Made by a program: the position numbers and the translations under genes
Shown: positions 26,882 to 35,372 of the stretch, piece by piece
Layout: every line of letters begins with the position of its first letter
Position numbering within the stretch: the stretch's first letter is position 1
DNA from: Oligella ureolytica DSM 18253
Lineage (GTDB): Bacteria; Pseudomonadota; Gammaproteobacteria; Burkholderiales; Burkholderiaceae_B
Length of the DNA: 54,407 nt
NCBI RefSeq assembly: GCF_000373745.1
Contig: NZ_KB892287.1
Location: forward strand, 136 to 54,542
Direction: 5' to 3'
The notes under the pieces: generated by a model
What the model was told of the DNA's origin: nothing
The model's database searches: none
The model's input: the letters and a program-made list of their open reading frames with translations, nothing else

Positions 26882-27361
26882 GTGAATATTCGTATTGGAC
26901 AGGGATTTGACGTACATGCCTTAGTTGAAGGGCGACCATTAATTTTAGGTGGTGTTACCATTCCTCATGATAAGGGCTTAATGGGGCATTCAGATGCTGA
27001 TGCCTTGTTGCATGCTGTGACCGATGCTATTTTAGGTGCTGCCGGTATGGGCGATATCGGGCGTATGTTTCCCGACGACGATCCGCGCATTAAAGACGCC
27101 GATAGCCGTGTCTTATTAAGAGAAGCTTTTGCTCAAGTCAAGGCAGCAGGTTGGCGTGTGGTTAATATCGATGCGACGATTCATGCGCAACAACCTAAAG
27201 TAAAACCGCATGCAGCGGCCATGGTGGCAAATATTGCGGCTGATTTGGAAGTTGCTGAAGACTGTGTCAACGTCAAGGGCAAGACCAATGAAAAGCTGGG
27301 TCATATTGGTCGTGAGGAAGGGATTGCCACTCACTGTGTTGTGCTGTTACAGCGCGACTAA
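26882..27361 (+). CDS. ispF: 2-C-methyl-D-erythritol 2,4-cyclodiphosphate synthase
   Basis: IspF makes the cyclic diphosphate two steps after IspD. The 159 residues start with a GTG codon: [20 protein letters not shown] holds the metal ligands Asp and His of the DVH motif, then [22 protein letters not shown] and [11 protein letters not shown]. The start 3 bases after the ispD stop implies translational coupling. A palindrome lies 19 bases past the stop. Confidence 0.97.
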   Translation: MNIRIGQGFDVHALVEGRPLILGGVTIPHDKGLMGHSDADALLHAVTDAILGAAGMGDIGRMFPDDDPRIKDADSRVLLREAFAQVKAAGWRVVNIDATIHAQQPKVKPHAAAMVANIAADLEVAEDCVNVKGKTNEKLGHIGREEGIATHCVVLLQRD

Positions 27362-27380
27362 TTAACTGAGCATTACCCAA

Positions 27381-27414
27381 AACAATGGCCCAAGTTATAA
27401 CTTGGGCCATTGTT
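27381..27414. terminator. Perfect palindrome between convergent ispF and ahpD
   Basis: AACAATGGCCCAAGTTA pairs perfectly with the following 17 bases as one 34-base palindrome. It lies between two convergent genes, so it most likely serves as a bidirectional terminator, although T-runs are short. Confidence 0.65.
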
Positions 27415-27445
27415 AGGACTCAAATCGGCGATTGTATTTTGTGAA

Positions 27446-27964
27446 TTACTCAGCGCTAACGTCAATAGCCATTGCAGCAGCGTTAACAACAGAAGCAATA
27501 CGACCGATGTCTTGCATTTGTTCAGTAGTCCAACCGGCATCTTTAGCGATTTTGTAGTGTGATTGTACGCAGAAGTGACACTTACCAACAATAGAAGCAG
27601 CTAATGCAAATACTTCAAAACGTACTTTATCAATACCACCGTGTGTAGCATAAGCGTTCATACGTAGTTTGGCTGGTAATGATTGTAGTTGCTTATCACC
27701 GGCCATTTCACCGTAAGGGTAGTAAACGTTATTCATACCCATTAGTGCAGCGGCTGTTAAGGCAGCGTTAGCGTCTTCTTCGCTAAGGCCTTGTTTGAAC
27801 TGCTCAACTAAGAATTTACTTTTAGCGGCATAGGCACTGGCTAAAGCAACACCAATAGCGTCTTCAGGAGCTAAAGATGAGCGAGCAATGGTACCGTCGA
27901 TGTTTAAACGAATGTCTTTAGCAAAATCAGGGATAGCTTTTTTAATAGTAGATAAAAATTCCAT
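27446..27964 (-). CDS. ahpD: Alkyl hydroperoxide reductase AhpD-like protein
   Basis: AhpD is a carboxymuconolactone-decarboxylase-fold protein that donates electrons to AhpC in bacteria of this kind. The start at 27964 (MEFLSTIKKAIPDFAKDI) is preferred: a GGAGA lies 6 bases upstream, while the longer frame to 28069 adds 35 residues with no family resemblance. The redox pair is in VGKCHFCVQSHYKIAK (CxxC about 20 residues before a conserved Ala-rich C-terminal helix). The 172 residues match the family size. It lies downstream of the peroxiredoxin gene at 28162 on the same strand, with hairpins in between. Confidence 0.93.
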   Translation of the reverse strand: MEFLSTIKKAIPDFAKDIRLNIDGTIARSSLAPEDAIGVALASAYAAKSKFLVEQFKQGLSEEDANAALTAAALMGMNNVYYPYGEMAGDKQLQSLPAKLRMNAYATHGGIDKVRFEVFALAASIVGKCHFCVQSHYKIAKDAGWTTEQMQDIGRIASVVNAAAMAIDVSAE

Positions 27965-28044
27965 TAAATTCTCCAATAAACTGTTTCTAATTTCAGGAGG
28001 GCAGTTAAGCGCCTGAAATTGATGATATTTGATGATATTTGGGC

Positions 28045-28097
28045 AATAAAAAGCACCCGCAAAAAACAAGAGCCTAGCTCTTAGTAAAAGGGGTGCT
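28045..28097 (-). terminator. Terminator with nested second hairpin between ahpC2 and ahpD
   Basis: AGCACCC (28052-28058) pairs with GGGTGCT (28091-28097); on the minus strand it is followed by TTTTTATT. Inside its loop, AAGAGC pairs with GCTCTT (28068-28082), followed on the minus strand by a T-run. Two alternative stems, each with a T-run, suggest that readthrough into ahpD is partial. Confidence 0.72.
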
Positions 28098-28103
28098 AAT
28101 TGG

Positions 28104-28141
28104 CTAGGATTTACCCAGCGTAGCAGCTAAATAAATCCTAG
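28104..28141 (-). other. Intergenic stem-loop just after the peroxiredoxin gene
   Basis: CTAGGATTTA (28104-28113) pairs perfectly with TAAATCCTAG (28132-28141). There is no T-run. It lies 21 bases past the peroxiredoxin stop, before the terminator pair above. It may stabilise the upstream mRNA. Confidence 0.5.
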
Positions 28142-28161
28142 GAGCTGTAAACTCTAATTAA

Positions 28162-28710
28162 TTATAGAGTTTCGCCGCCTGCTGCGCGGTTACAAGCACA
28201 TAGCTCGTCAGTCTGAAGACCGTCTAATAGACGTAGAACTTCTTCAGGGTTACGGCCAACGTTTAAGTTGTTAACAGAAACGTGCTGGATAACGTTGTCT
28301 GGGTCAACGATGAAAGTAGCACGGTAAGCAACGCCATTTTCAGGGTCACGGATACCTAACTGGTCGATTAATGAACCAACGGTGTCAGCGAACTGGTAGT
28401 GACCTAATTTGTCTAGATCAGGGTGCTCACGGCGCCATGCTAATTTACAAAACTCGTTATCAACAGAGCCGCCCATTAATACAGCATCACGGTCTTCAAA
28501 ATCAGAAGCGATGTTATCGAAGCCAACGATTTCAGTCGGGCAAACGAAAGTAAAGTCTTTAGGGTAGAAGTAGATCACTTTCCATTTGCCTGGGAAAGAA
28601 TTTTCAGTAATTTCTTCAAATGCAGACTGACCATTTTCTTCGTGGTTATTGAAACCAGGCTTAACACCAATTACTTTAAATGCTTCTAATTTTTCGCCGA
28701 TTGTTTTCAT
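28162..28710 (-). CDS. AhpC-like peroxiredoxin (AhpD-coupled)
   Basis: A 182-residue peroxiredoxin. The peroxidatic cysteine is Cys57 in DFTFVCPTE; Cys88 (NEFCKLAW) and a C-terminal Cys171-x-Cys173 pair (ELCACNRAAGG) are candidate resolving cysteines, a pattern of the AhpC group that works with AhpD rather than AhpF. It differs strongly from the imported AhpC at 7594. I did not find an OxyR-type site in the 100 bases before its start. It is 198 bases upstream of ahpD on the same strand and is likely the ancestral peroxide defence of the host. Confidence 0.93.
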   Translation of the reverse strand: MKTIGEKLEAFKVIGVKPGFNNHEENGQSAFEEITENSFPGKWKVIYFYPKDFTFVCPTEIVGFDNIASDFEDRDAVLMGGSVDNEFCKLAWRREHPDLDKLGHYQFADTVGSLIDQLGIRDPENGVAYRATFIVDPDNVIQHVSVNNLNVGRNPEEVLRLLDGLQTDELCACNRAAGGETL

Positions 28711-28811
28711 ATCTATATCCTTTTAAATAAGAGGTTGTGATTACTACACTACATGAACAAATGTGGTCGATTACTGCAAGTTCGACCTGACTTAGTAATA
28801 ATTATACACTA

Positions 28812-30314
28812 TTAGAACTTCTTGTCTAATAGAATATTCCTATCATTGGCTTTAGGTAATTCTATACGACAAAGCAAACCGCTAGGCTTGTTTTGAAGTA
28901 AGTCTAAGGTACCACCGGCCGGTTGTAGTAACCGTTTGGAGATAGCTAAACCTAATCCGGCGCCACTGACATTACTTCTCGCTTCGTTACCTCGAGCAAA
29001 TGGACGCACCAAGCGATTAATCTCTTTGGGGTTGATACCGACACCCTGGTCGGATACGTCAATACGGATCATATTGCCATGTGGATATAAATTAACGCTA
29101 ATAGTTAACTCACCATTTGGAGAACGACCATAGCGACGTGCATTTTCAATCAAATTACCAACAACCCGAATAAGATTGATTTCCTTGATACAGGCATATA
29201 GATTGGGATGAATATTATATTTTAAAGAGCCGTCTTTAGATTCTGTGTAGATTTGATCACGCTCACAGAGCTCTCGGATGGGTTGAGAGATGTTGACAGG
29301 GTCTTTCGGTGCTTCGCCCGTCGGGCGTGCATACTCCATGAGCTGAGCAATACAGTGCTCGATCTGATCCATGTCACCATCGATCGCAGTGAGAGCTTCC
29401 TCATCGAAGCAACTCATTTCAATTTCTAAGCGTAAGCGAGCCAGTGGTGTGCGTAAGTCATGAGAAATACCGGCCAGCATGACCTCTCTGTCAGACTCAG
29501 CGGCTTTAATGTCCATGGCCATTTGGTTAAATGTCGAAAACACTTCGATGATCTCCAATGGCCCCTTGTCTGTCGATAAGGGGGCGGGGTTCTCACCATG
29601 GGCTAATTGCTTACTGGCATGGGCTAATTGCTTTAAGGGGCGAGTGAGCATGCGCACAGAGATAGCCGCACCGAAGAGAGCAATTGCCAAGGTAATAAAG
29701 AGCCAACTGAAGCCCTCATTAATCAGGTTCGGAAATAAATCATGCTTATATTTAACGAATAGCCAATAAAGTTCGTCATCGACTTTAAATCCCAACCATA
29801 GTCCTTTCTCGTCACTCAGCTCTGATGCTAAGGTAATTTCATTGATGGGGACTAGCTGCGATAGTCTTTCTTTGAGTAGGCTTTCAAAGTGTGAGTTGCC
29901 GAGTGGCGTATAGGGATCGCTGGCCTCACGGGGGAATACTTGCGTATCACCGGGTGTGGCTAATTGAATAATCAAGGCTGAGCGACTTTCTTTGGCGGCG
30001 TATTGTATGGACTTTTGAGCGATATTTAATGCACTGGTGACACGCTCTGCCAATTGATTGGCTCGGTGTTCTTCTAAGGCATTAACAACGACGATACCCC
30101 AGACTGAAAGGCTCAATACCATAAAGGCCGTGATGATAATAAAAGCACGGCCAAACAGACTAAATCGAAAATTTGGTCTTAGGAAGTGAAATGTATCCCG
30201 TGTAGAATGATCTACACCATGAGACGCTTTTTCTTTGTGTAGTGACTCATGGTGTTGTGTGTTTAGATCATCAGTTCTCGGTGCTGACATTGCCACCATC
30301 CGGGATAAAGACAT
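28812..30314 (-). CDS. envZ: EnvZ-type osmosensing histidine kinase
   Basis: A membrane sensor kinase of 500 residues. A first membrane segment (FIIITAFMVLSLSVWGIVVV, residues 58-77), a periplasmic part, a second segment near 203-220, a HAMP linker, then the kinase core follow. The phosphorylated His285 is in GISHDLRTPL, the N-box is NLIENARRYG, and the ATP-binding DVSDQGVGI and GAGLGLAIS follow. The N-terminal 50 residues before the first membrane segment are longer than usual. The first possible start overlaps the ompR 3' end by 44 bases; alternative ATGs at 30299 and 30290 shorten it by 5 or 8 residues and are also plausible. Confidence 0.92.
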   Translation of the reverse strand: MSLSRMVAMSAPRTDDLNTQHHESLHKEKASHGVDHSTRDTFHFLRPNFRFSLFGRAFIIITAFMVLSLSVWGIVVVNALEEHRANQLAERVTSALNIAQKSIQYAAKESRSALIIQLATPGDTQVFPREASDPYTPLGNSHFESLLKERLSQLVPINEITLASELSDEKGLWLGFKVDDELYWLFVKYKHDLFPNLINEGFSWLFITLAIALFGAAISVRMLTRPLKQLAHASKQLAHGENPAPLSTDKGPLEIIEVFSTFNQMAMDIKAAESDREVMLAGISHDLRTPLARLRLEIEMSCFDEEALTAIDGDMDQIEHCIAQLMEYARPTGEAPKDPVNISQPIRELCERDQIYTESKDGSLKYNIHPNLYACIKEINLIRVVGNLIENARRYGRSPNGELTISVNLYPHGNMIRIDVSDQGVGINPKEINRLVRPFARGNEARSNVSGAGLGLAISKRLLQPAGGTLDLLQNKPSGLLCRIELPKANDRNILLDKKF

Positions 30315-31017
30315 AGCCTAAGCCCCAAACAGTTTGAATATAAATAGGTTTGGCGGGATTCGGCTCAAGCAATTTACGTAATCTGGAAATCTGTACATCC
30401 AGGCTACGGTCAAATGCTTCGTATTCGCGACCGCGGGCTAATTCCATCAACTTATCACGTGATAATGGCTCACGAGGATGACGAGCAAAAACCTTGAGGA
30501 CCGAGAACTCACCGGTAGTAATCGGGATAATATCCTCACCCTTGGATAAGGTACGGTTCGATAAGTTTAATGTGTATGGACCGAAGTTAATAGACTCATT
30601 GCTTTGGCTAGGCGCACCGGGGTGCTCGTCAGCCGAGCGACGGCGCAAAACCGCATTTAATCGAGCAAGTAACTCACGGGGGTTGAATGGTTTTGGCAGA
30701 TAATCGTCTGCGCCCATCTCAAGACCTAAGATACGATCGATCTCTTCGGACTTGGCTGTCAGCATAATAATCGGTGTCTGATCGCCTGCACCACGTAAGC
30801 GTCGACAGATTGATAGACCGTCTTCGCCGGGTAGCATAAGATCTAAGATGAGTAAATCAAAGCGTTCACGTTGCCAGAGTTTGGTCATTTCCTTGCCATC
30901 TTCGGCGACAAATACATTAAAACCTTGCTCAGTCAAATAACGACGTAACAAATCGCGTAAGCGAGAGTCATCGTCAACAACAAGGATTTTACGTGGAGAA
31001 GTAGTTTGTGTATTCAT
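30271..31017 (-). CDS. ompR: OmpR-type response regulator
   Basis: A 248-residue transcription factor with a receiver domain and a winged-helix DNA-binding domain. Phosphoacceptor Asp59 sits in LLILDLMLPGEDGL; the acidic pair is DDD at 15-17 and the conserved Lys is in MLTAKSEE. The DNA-binding domain reads FSVLKVFARHPREPLSRDKL and ends in VWGLGYVFIPDGG. It is followed by the kinase envZ with overlapping ends. The promoter is likely in 31018-31299. Confidence 0.96.
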   Translation of the reverse strand: MNTQTTSPRKILVVDDDSRLRDLLRRYLTEQGFNVFVAEDGKEMTKLWQRERFDLLILDLMLPGEDGLSICRRLRGAGDQTPIIMLTAKSEEIDRILGLEMGADDYLPKPFNPRELLARLNAVLRRRSADEHPGAPSQSNESINFGPYTLNLSNRTLSKGEDIIPITTGEFSVLKVFARHPREPLSRDKLMELARGREYEAFDRSLDVQISRLRKLLEPNPAKPIYIQTVWGLGYVFIPDGGNVSTEN

Positions 31018-31299
31018 CTGTTTATCTTTATAAAAATCTCAATGGAAAGATTGAATAAAATGGTTAAAATTTCGTATAACAATTAATCTCTAAAGTATTT
31101 TTAAAATCAAATATATGCTTATGGTCTAGTGACTTTAGAGAAAACTGTCAATGCTTAAAATAATAATAGGTCCATTCTTAATTGTAAATCACGACTTCAA
31201 TTAGTGTCTAACTTTCAGCCGCGGTTAGATGAAACAAAGCGTTGCAAGATGCAAGTGAGTTATTGCGCTTTGTTGCGTAAATTTCAGTAAAATAGCCTT

Positions 31300-32805
31300 A
31301 TGAAAAAATATCTACTTGCCATAGAAAGTGCCGCCTCCGAATCCAGCGTGGCCATTTTAGAATTAACATCTCCCTCAGCAGCTGAGGAGGGGGGATCATT
31401 TGTGGTGGGCCGGCATTGGTCGGCGTTTAATCGCTCAGGTTCCTTAGATCATGCCGAGCAATTGTTGCCGATGATTGATAGCCTGCTGGCTGAGGCAGAG
31501 ATAGCCAAAACGGATTTGGTTGCCGTGGCGTTCAGTCAGGGACCCGGTGCTTTTACCGGTTTACGTATTGCCTGTGGTCTTGCTCAGGGGATGGCGCTTG
31601 GGTTGGGATTGCCGCTTATTCCTATTGATTCCTTACGTACTACGGCTCAATCAGGGGTGGATTTTTTAGTTGATAATAAGCAATTAAAATGCATAAGTAA
31701 GGCAGAAGGTGATAGCCCTATATTAGTTGGCGTAGATTATATTGTTACACTTTTAGATGCCCGAATGGGCGAAGCCTACATGGCAATTTACCAACCTCGC
31801 TTAAATCAGGCGGAGCTTGAGCGTGAGGCGGTCGATCTAAAAGTCATACAAAAACCCAGTTTAATCAGTATCAAGGACGTCTTGCCTTGGTTAGATGAGC
31901 AGCGCTTTTATGATAATAAGCAGCTGTTTTTTGCGGGTAATGCCTTGGCTGTGTATGCTGAGGAGCTCGCTGCAAGTTTTGAAGCTAAAGAGTTTGACTT
32001 TACTGTGCTGCCTAAGCAGGTCACAGAGTGGGCAGATGCTACCGTTCTAGGGCGTTTAGCAGTTAAAAAGCTACAGGGCGGGGAAACGGTAGAAGCCCAT
32101 CTTGCTGCGCCAATTTATTTACGCGAAAAAGTAGCATTCACTGAAAAAGAACGAGCCGAAGGTTTTACCGGCAATCCTTCCGCAACAAAACCCTTGGTGA
32201 GTGATGCAGCATCGGCCGACCAGGGTGATGCTGATACGATGTCCTTTAACCGTTCTTTTCAGGTTGGTGCCGAGCACTATCTTCTTAGGCCCATGGAGCA
32301 GCGTGATATTGCCGGTGCGTTACTCATTGAGCAAACAGTGCAAGACTATCCATGGACTCGCGGTAATTTTAAAGACAGTCTGCGGGCTGGCTACCCGGCC
32401 TGGGTGATTGAGCACAAGCTCAGCAGTACGCCAGTCGACGATGCAGGAGACGATAGTCGTATCGTCAGTTTTGCTGTGCAAATGCTTGCGCCTGATGTTG
32501 CGCACGTGTTGTTAATTGCGGTTGAACCCTCTCTGCAAGGTAAGGGGTTAGGTACATTGCTACTAAAGACGCTGGAGAAAAATGCCTTAAGTGCCGGTCT
32601 GGATAAGCAGTTACTGGAAGTGCGTCGTTCCAATGATCAGGCGCAGCGCTTTTATTTGCGTCATCGCTATGCCGTGATTGGCACTCGCAAGGGCTATTAT
32701 CGTGAGGTTGGTGGTGCGAGTGAGGACGCTATTGTATTAGAAAAAACATTGGAATCTGATGACGTAGAGTTTACATTTAACTCGGATAGTGAGATACAGG
32801 CATGA
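31300..32805 (+). CDS. TsaB-RimI fusion protein
   Basis: One uninterrupted 501-residue frame joins two proteins normally made from separate genes. Residues 1 to about 285 are TsaB, the partner of TsaD in making the tRNA t6A modification (YLLAIESAASESSVAIL, then FSQGPGAFTGLRIACGLAQG, ending in IYLREKVAFTEKERA). After a linker of about 25 residues rich in Ala, Ser and Asp, residues about 315-490 are the RimI acetyltransferase that modifies ribosomal protein S18 (FQVGAEHYLLRPMEQRDIAG, then LLIAVEPSLQGKGLGTLLL and RRSNDQAQRFYLRHRY). The acetyl-CoA loop GKGLGT is intact. The next gene overlaps by 4 bases. Confidence 0.9.
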   Translation: MKKYLLAIESAASESSVAILELTSPSAAEEGGSFVVGRHWSAFNRSGSLDHAEQLLPMIDSLLAEAEIAKTDLVAVAFSQGPGAFTGLRIACGLAQGMALGLGLPLIPIDSLRTTAQSGVDFLVDNKQLKCISKAEGDSPILVGVDYIVTLLDARMGEAYMAIYQPRLNQAELEREAVDLKVIQKPSLISIKDVLPWLDEQRFYDNKQLFFAGNALAVYAEELAASFEAKEFDFTVLPKQVTEWADATVLGRLAVKKLQGGETVEAHLAAPIYLREKVAFTEKERAEGFTGNPSATKPLVSDAASADQGDADTMSFNRSFQVGAEHYLLRPMEQRDIAGALLIEQTVQDYPWTRGNFKDSLRAGYPAWVIEHKLSSTPVDDAGDDSRIVSFAVQMLAPDVAHVLLIAVEPSLQGKGLGTLLLKTLEKNALSAGLDKQLLEVRRSNDQAQRFYLRHRYAVIGTRKGYYREVGGASEDAIVLEKTLESDDVEFTFNSDSEIQA

Positions 32806-33788
32806 CAAGTGAGCTTAGCCTAAGTACAGCGTATGTGAATCATCTGAATCCTATCCAACGCCAAATGCTCACAGAGCTTGGGGTCGATTTTTTATGGGGT
32901 GAGTCCTTAGCACCAACATTGCAAAAGACGGTCAAAGCAAGTGCTGCTCCGGTAAAGGGTAGTGAAGTAGCGACTGATGATTCATCAAAGACTGCCGCGA
33001 GTAGTGAAACTTATCAGCAGCAACCATCAATCCAACCGCAAGCACCCGTCACGATGGCAACGCCCGAGGTTGCCAGTGCAAATGCGGCGATGGCACGTAA
33101 AATGCTTCAAAGAGCTAAGCATCGTATTCCGGCCGTTGCAGCGCCTGACGAGCTTGCGCCTACGGCACAAAACGTAGTCACTCCCGGTCAGGCATCGTCT
33201 GCTATGGCGGCCACTCAAGAGACAAACTCCTCATCTAACGAGCTAAGCACCCTGTCTTGGCAAAGCCTGGCTGAGATGGCTGCGACCCAAGAGCTGGAGT
33301 TGCCCATGGAGCAGCGCGTTGTCAGTGTATTGGAGGATAAAAGTGAGGGTCGCCAAGTAGATTGGTTGTTTATCGACCAACTATACTATCTTGATGCAGA
33401 GCGTTATGGCTTCATCAAGGCTAAGCAAGTACGAACCTTGTTCTCGCAGATGCTATTGGCTTTGGGTTTGGAGCAAAGTGATATAGCCATACTGCCATTA
33501 TTAACATCCCAACAAGCCACTCATCGAGCCATTTTTCTAGAGCAAATTAAGAGGCTGCAGCCTAAGTGCATCGTGGCGTTTGGTGATGCAGCTGCTTCTC
33601 TTTTGCAAGAGGATAAGGGCTTGTTGGCATTGATGAATCAAACACAGTGTTTTCAGCATCCCGAACTCGGGCAGATTCCATTGGTGACCATTTTCTCGCC
33701 TTATTATTTATTATCTAACGGCTCGGCCAAAGCACAAACATGGCAAGGACTTAAGCGCGCCAAAAAAATTATTCGTGAGCGCACTTAA
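32802..33788 (+). CDS. Degenerate uracil-DNA glycosylase-like protein
   Basis: Residues 1-170 are low-complexity Ala, Ser, Gln and Thr, not conserved with anything I recognise. Residues about 180-328 resemble the family 4 uracil-DNA glycosylase fold (LKPKC-like LQPKCIVAFGDAAASLLQED, then SPYYLLSNGSAKAQTWQGL). The canonical motif I (GEAPG) is replaced by LFIDQLYYLD, the HPAYLL-type motif II starts with Ser instead of His, and the four iron-sulfur cysteines are absent. It therefore may bind DNA or protein without being a glycosylase. The start overlaps the tsaB-rimI stop by 4 bases (ATGA), so it is co-translated. Confidence 0.7.
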   Translation: MTSELSLSTAYVNHLNPIQRQMLTELGVDFLWGESLAPTLQKTVKASAAPVKGSEVATDDSSKTAASSETYQQQPSIQPQAPVTMATPEVASANAAMARKMLQRAKHRIPAVAAPDELAPTAQNVVTPGQASSAMAATQETNSSSNELSTLSWQSLAEMAATQELELPMEQRVVSVLEDKSEGRQVDWLFIDQLYYLDAERYGFIKAKQVRTLFSQMLLALGLEQSDIAILPLLTSQQATHRAIFLEQIKRLQPKCIVAFGDAAASLLQEDKGLLALMNQTQCFQHPELGQIPLVTIFSPYYLLSNGSAKAQTWQGLKRAKKIIRERT

Positions 33789-33813
33789 TACACTTAATAC
33801 CTAATCAAATAAG

Positions 33814-35148
33814 CTAATTGATAATATGTTGTTGTTGACCCTGCGCAGTTGAACCAATTTCTGAGAAGATCTGGGGATAGGCTTTTTGATTGTAACGTGC
33901 CAGCAACATAATCAGTGCCATCATCACAATGACTATCGCACCATAGATATAGACGATGGTATAGACTGAATAGTCTAGATGAACTAAATAAGCGTAAATG
34001 CCCACCATGAGCAAAATATTGAGCTGCTCATTAAAGTTTTGTACGGCAATAGAATGGCCGGCAGAGAGTAAGACATGACCGCGGTGCTGTAAAAGCGCAT
34101 TGAGCGGAACCACAAAGTAACCGGACAATGCGCCGACCCAAATCAGTAGCGCAACCACTTGCCAACCGGGTTGTACGAAGTTCATTAGTAAGACACTCAT
34201 ACCCATCAAAATACCGACAGGCAGCACAGTGAGTGTTTTTTCTAAGGGGACTCGAGAAGCTGCGACTGCGCCGATCACCGTACCGACAGCCGTCACGCCC
34301 ATGAGAATGGCGGACTCCTCAAGGGTATAGCCCAAATGCTCTTCACCCCATTTTAAGACGAGTAGCTGCAGTGTGGCACCTGCACCCCAGAAAAGCGTGG
34401 TCACGGCTAATGATAGCTGGCCGACCGGATCCTTCCATAAAATACGAACATAGCCGATAAATACGCGGGTTAAACGTAGCGGATTGCGCTCTTGTCGCGG
34501 GTATTTAAAACGTGTATCCGGGATCATCAGGTTACAGAGTGCTGCCAGCATATAGATAAAGCCGACAACGACGATGGCCGCTTCACCGGGAGAACTCGCA
34601 AAGAAGTCTACAATCTTGAGATCAAGTAAGGCCTCGCTGACACTGTCACGAGTTAAAACGCCACCGAGCATGACCCCGACAATGATGGAGACCACGGTGG
34701 CGCCCTCGATCCAGCTGTTGCCCTTGACTAAATCCTTGGGCGGCAAGAGCTCAGTGACAATCCCGTATTTGGCCGGAGAGTAGGCCGCAGCCCCTATGCC
34801 GACAATGCCGTAGGCCAGACAGACGACGTAAGAATTAAGTAAATCGCTATAGCCCAGAATAGGGAAAGCGAACATGAGAATACAGCCGATCATCTTGATG
34901 GAGTTGGTGATAAACATGACTCTGCCCTTGGGGATAGAATCCGCGAAAGCACCAACGAATGCCGCTAAAACGACATAGGCAAAAGCGAAAAACCACTTCA
35001 TGATCGGCGTCAGCCAATCGGGCCCATCAAGCTCCATGATAAGAGCAATGGCGACAATAAACAAAGCATTATCAGCTAGAGATGAAAAGGCCTGCGCTAG
35101 CAGTACTGTGTAGAAACCTTTATTCAACTCAACCCCACCTGATAACAT
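33814..35148 (-). CDS. lplT: Lysophospholipid transporter LplT (MFS family)
   Basis: A 444-residue MFS membrane protein with about 12 hydrophobic segments. The LplT fingerprint is visible: FYTVLLAQAFSSLADNALFI at the start, then GAFADSIPKGRVMF, YSPAKYGIVTELLPP, LVKGNSWIEG and a final FNEQLNILLMVGIY stretch. LplT flips lysophospholipids inward so they can be reacylated; the usual acyltransferase partner Aas is not beside it here. It faces the udg-like gene convergently and is divergent from smc. Confidence 0.88.
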   Translation of the reverse strand: MLSGGVELNKGFYTVLLAQAFSSLADNALFIVAIALIMELDGPDWLTPIMKWFFAFAYVVLAAFVGAFADSIPKGRVMFITNSIKMIGCILMFAFPILGYSDLLNSYVVCLAYGIVGIGAAAYSPAKYGIVTELLPPKDLVKGNSWIEGATVVSIIVGVMLGGVLTRDSVSEALLDLKIVDFFASSPGEAAIVVVGFIYMLAALCNLMIPDTRFKYPRQERNPLRLTRVFIGYVRILWKDPVGQLSLAVTTLFWGAGATLQLLVLKWGEEHLGYTLEESAILMGVTAVGTVIGAVAASRVPLEKTLTVLPVGILMGMSVLLMNFVQPGWQVVALLIWVGALSGYFVVPLNALLQHRGHVLLSAGHSIAVQNFNEQLNILLMVGIYAYLVHLDYSVYTIVYIYGAIVIVMMALIMLLARYNQKAYPQIFSEIGSTAQGQQQHIIN

Positions 35149-35372
35149 TGTTTAAACTGATGATAAGTACTCGACAAGATGTTTAACTCAAAGCAAAATT
35201 TCTTGAAAGGATTACTGTAACATAGCTATAAAACTTAGTAATATAAGGTCAGGGAAATTCAGGATAAAGTCAGAATCTTTTGTCTATATTAAGCTAAAAT
35301 ACGCTTCTCTTGCCAACACGGTCGGGCTATTTCTATTATTCTAATAAAACTTGATTGCGGAATTTTTAAAGC

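Noticed and set aside
28019-28040. Tandem 11-base repeat (TGATGATATTT twice)
   Set aside because: Only two copies, in an AT-rich leader upstream of ahpD, and not enough to claim a regulatory repeat or CRISPR-like array.
28809-28845. Possible OxyR-type half site (ATAG, 7 bases, CTAT) upstream of the second peroxiredoxin
   Set aside because: The pair lies in the end of envZ and only two of the four tetranucleotides fit, so it is not supported as an operator.
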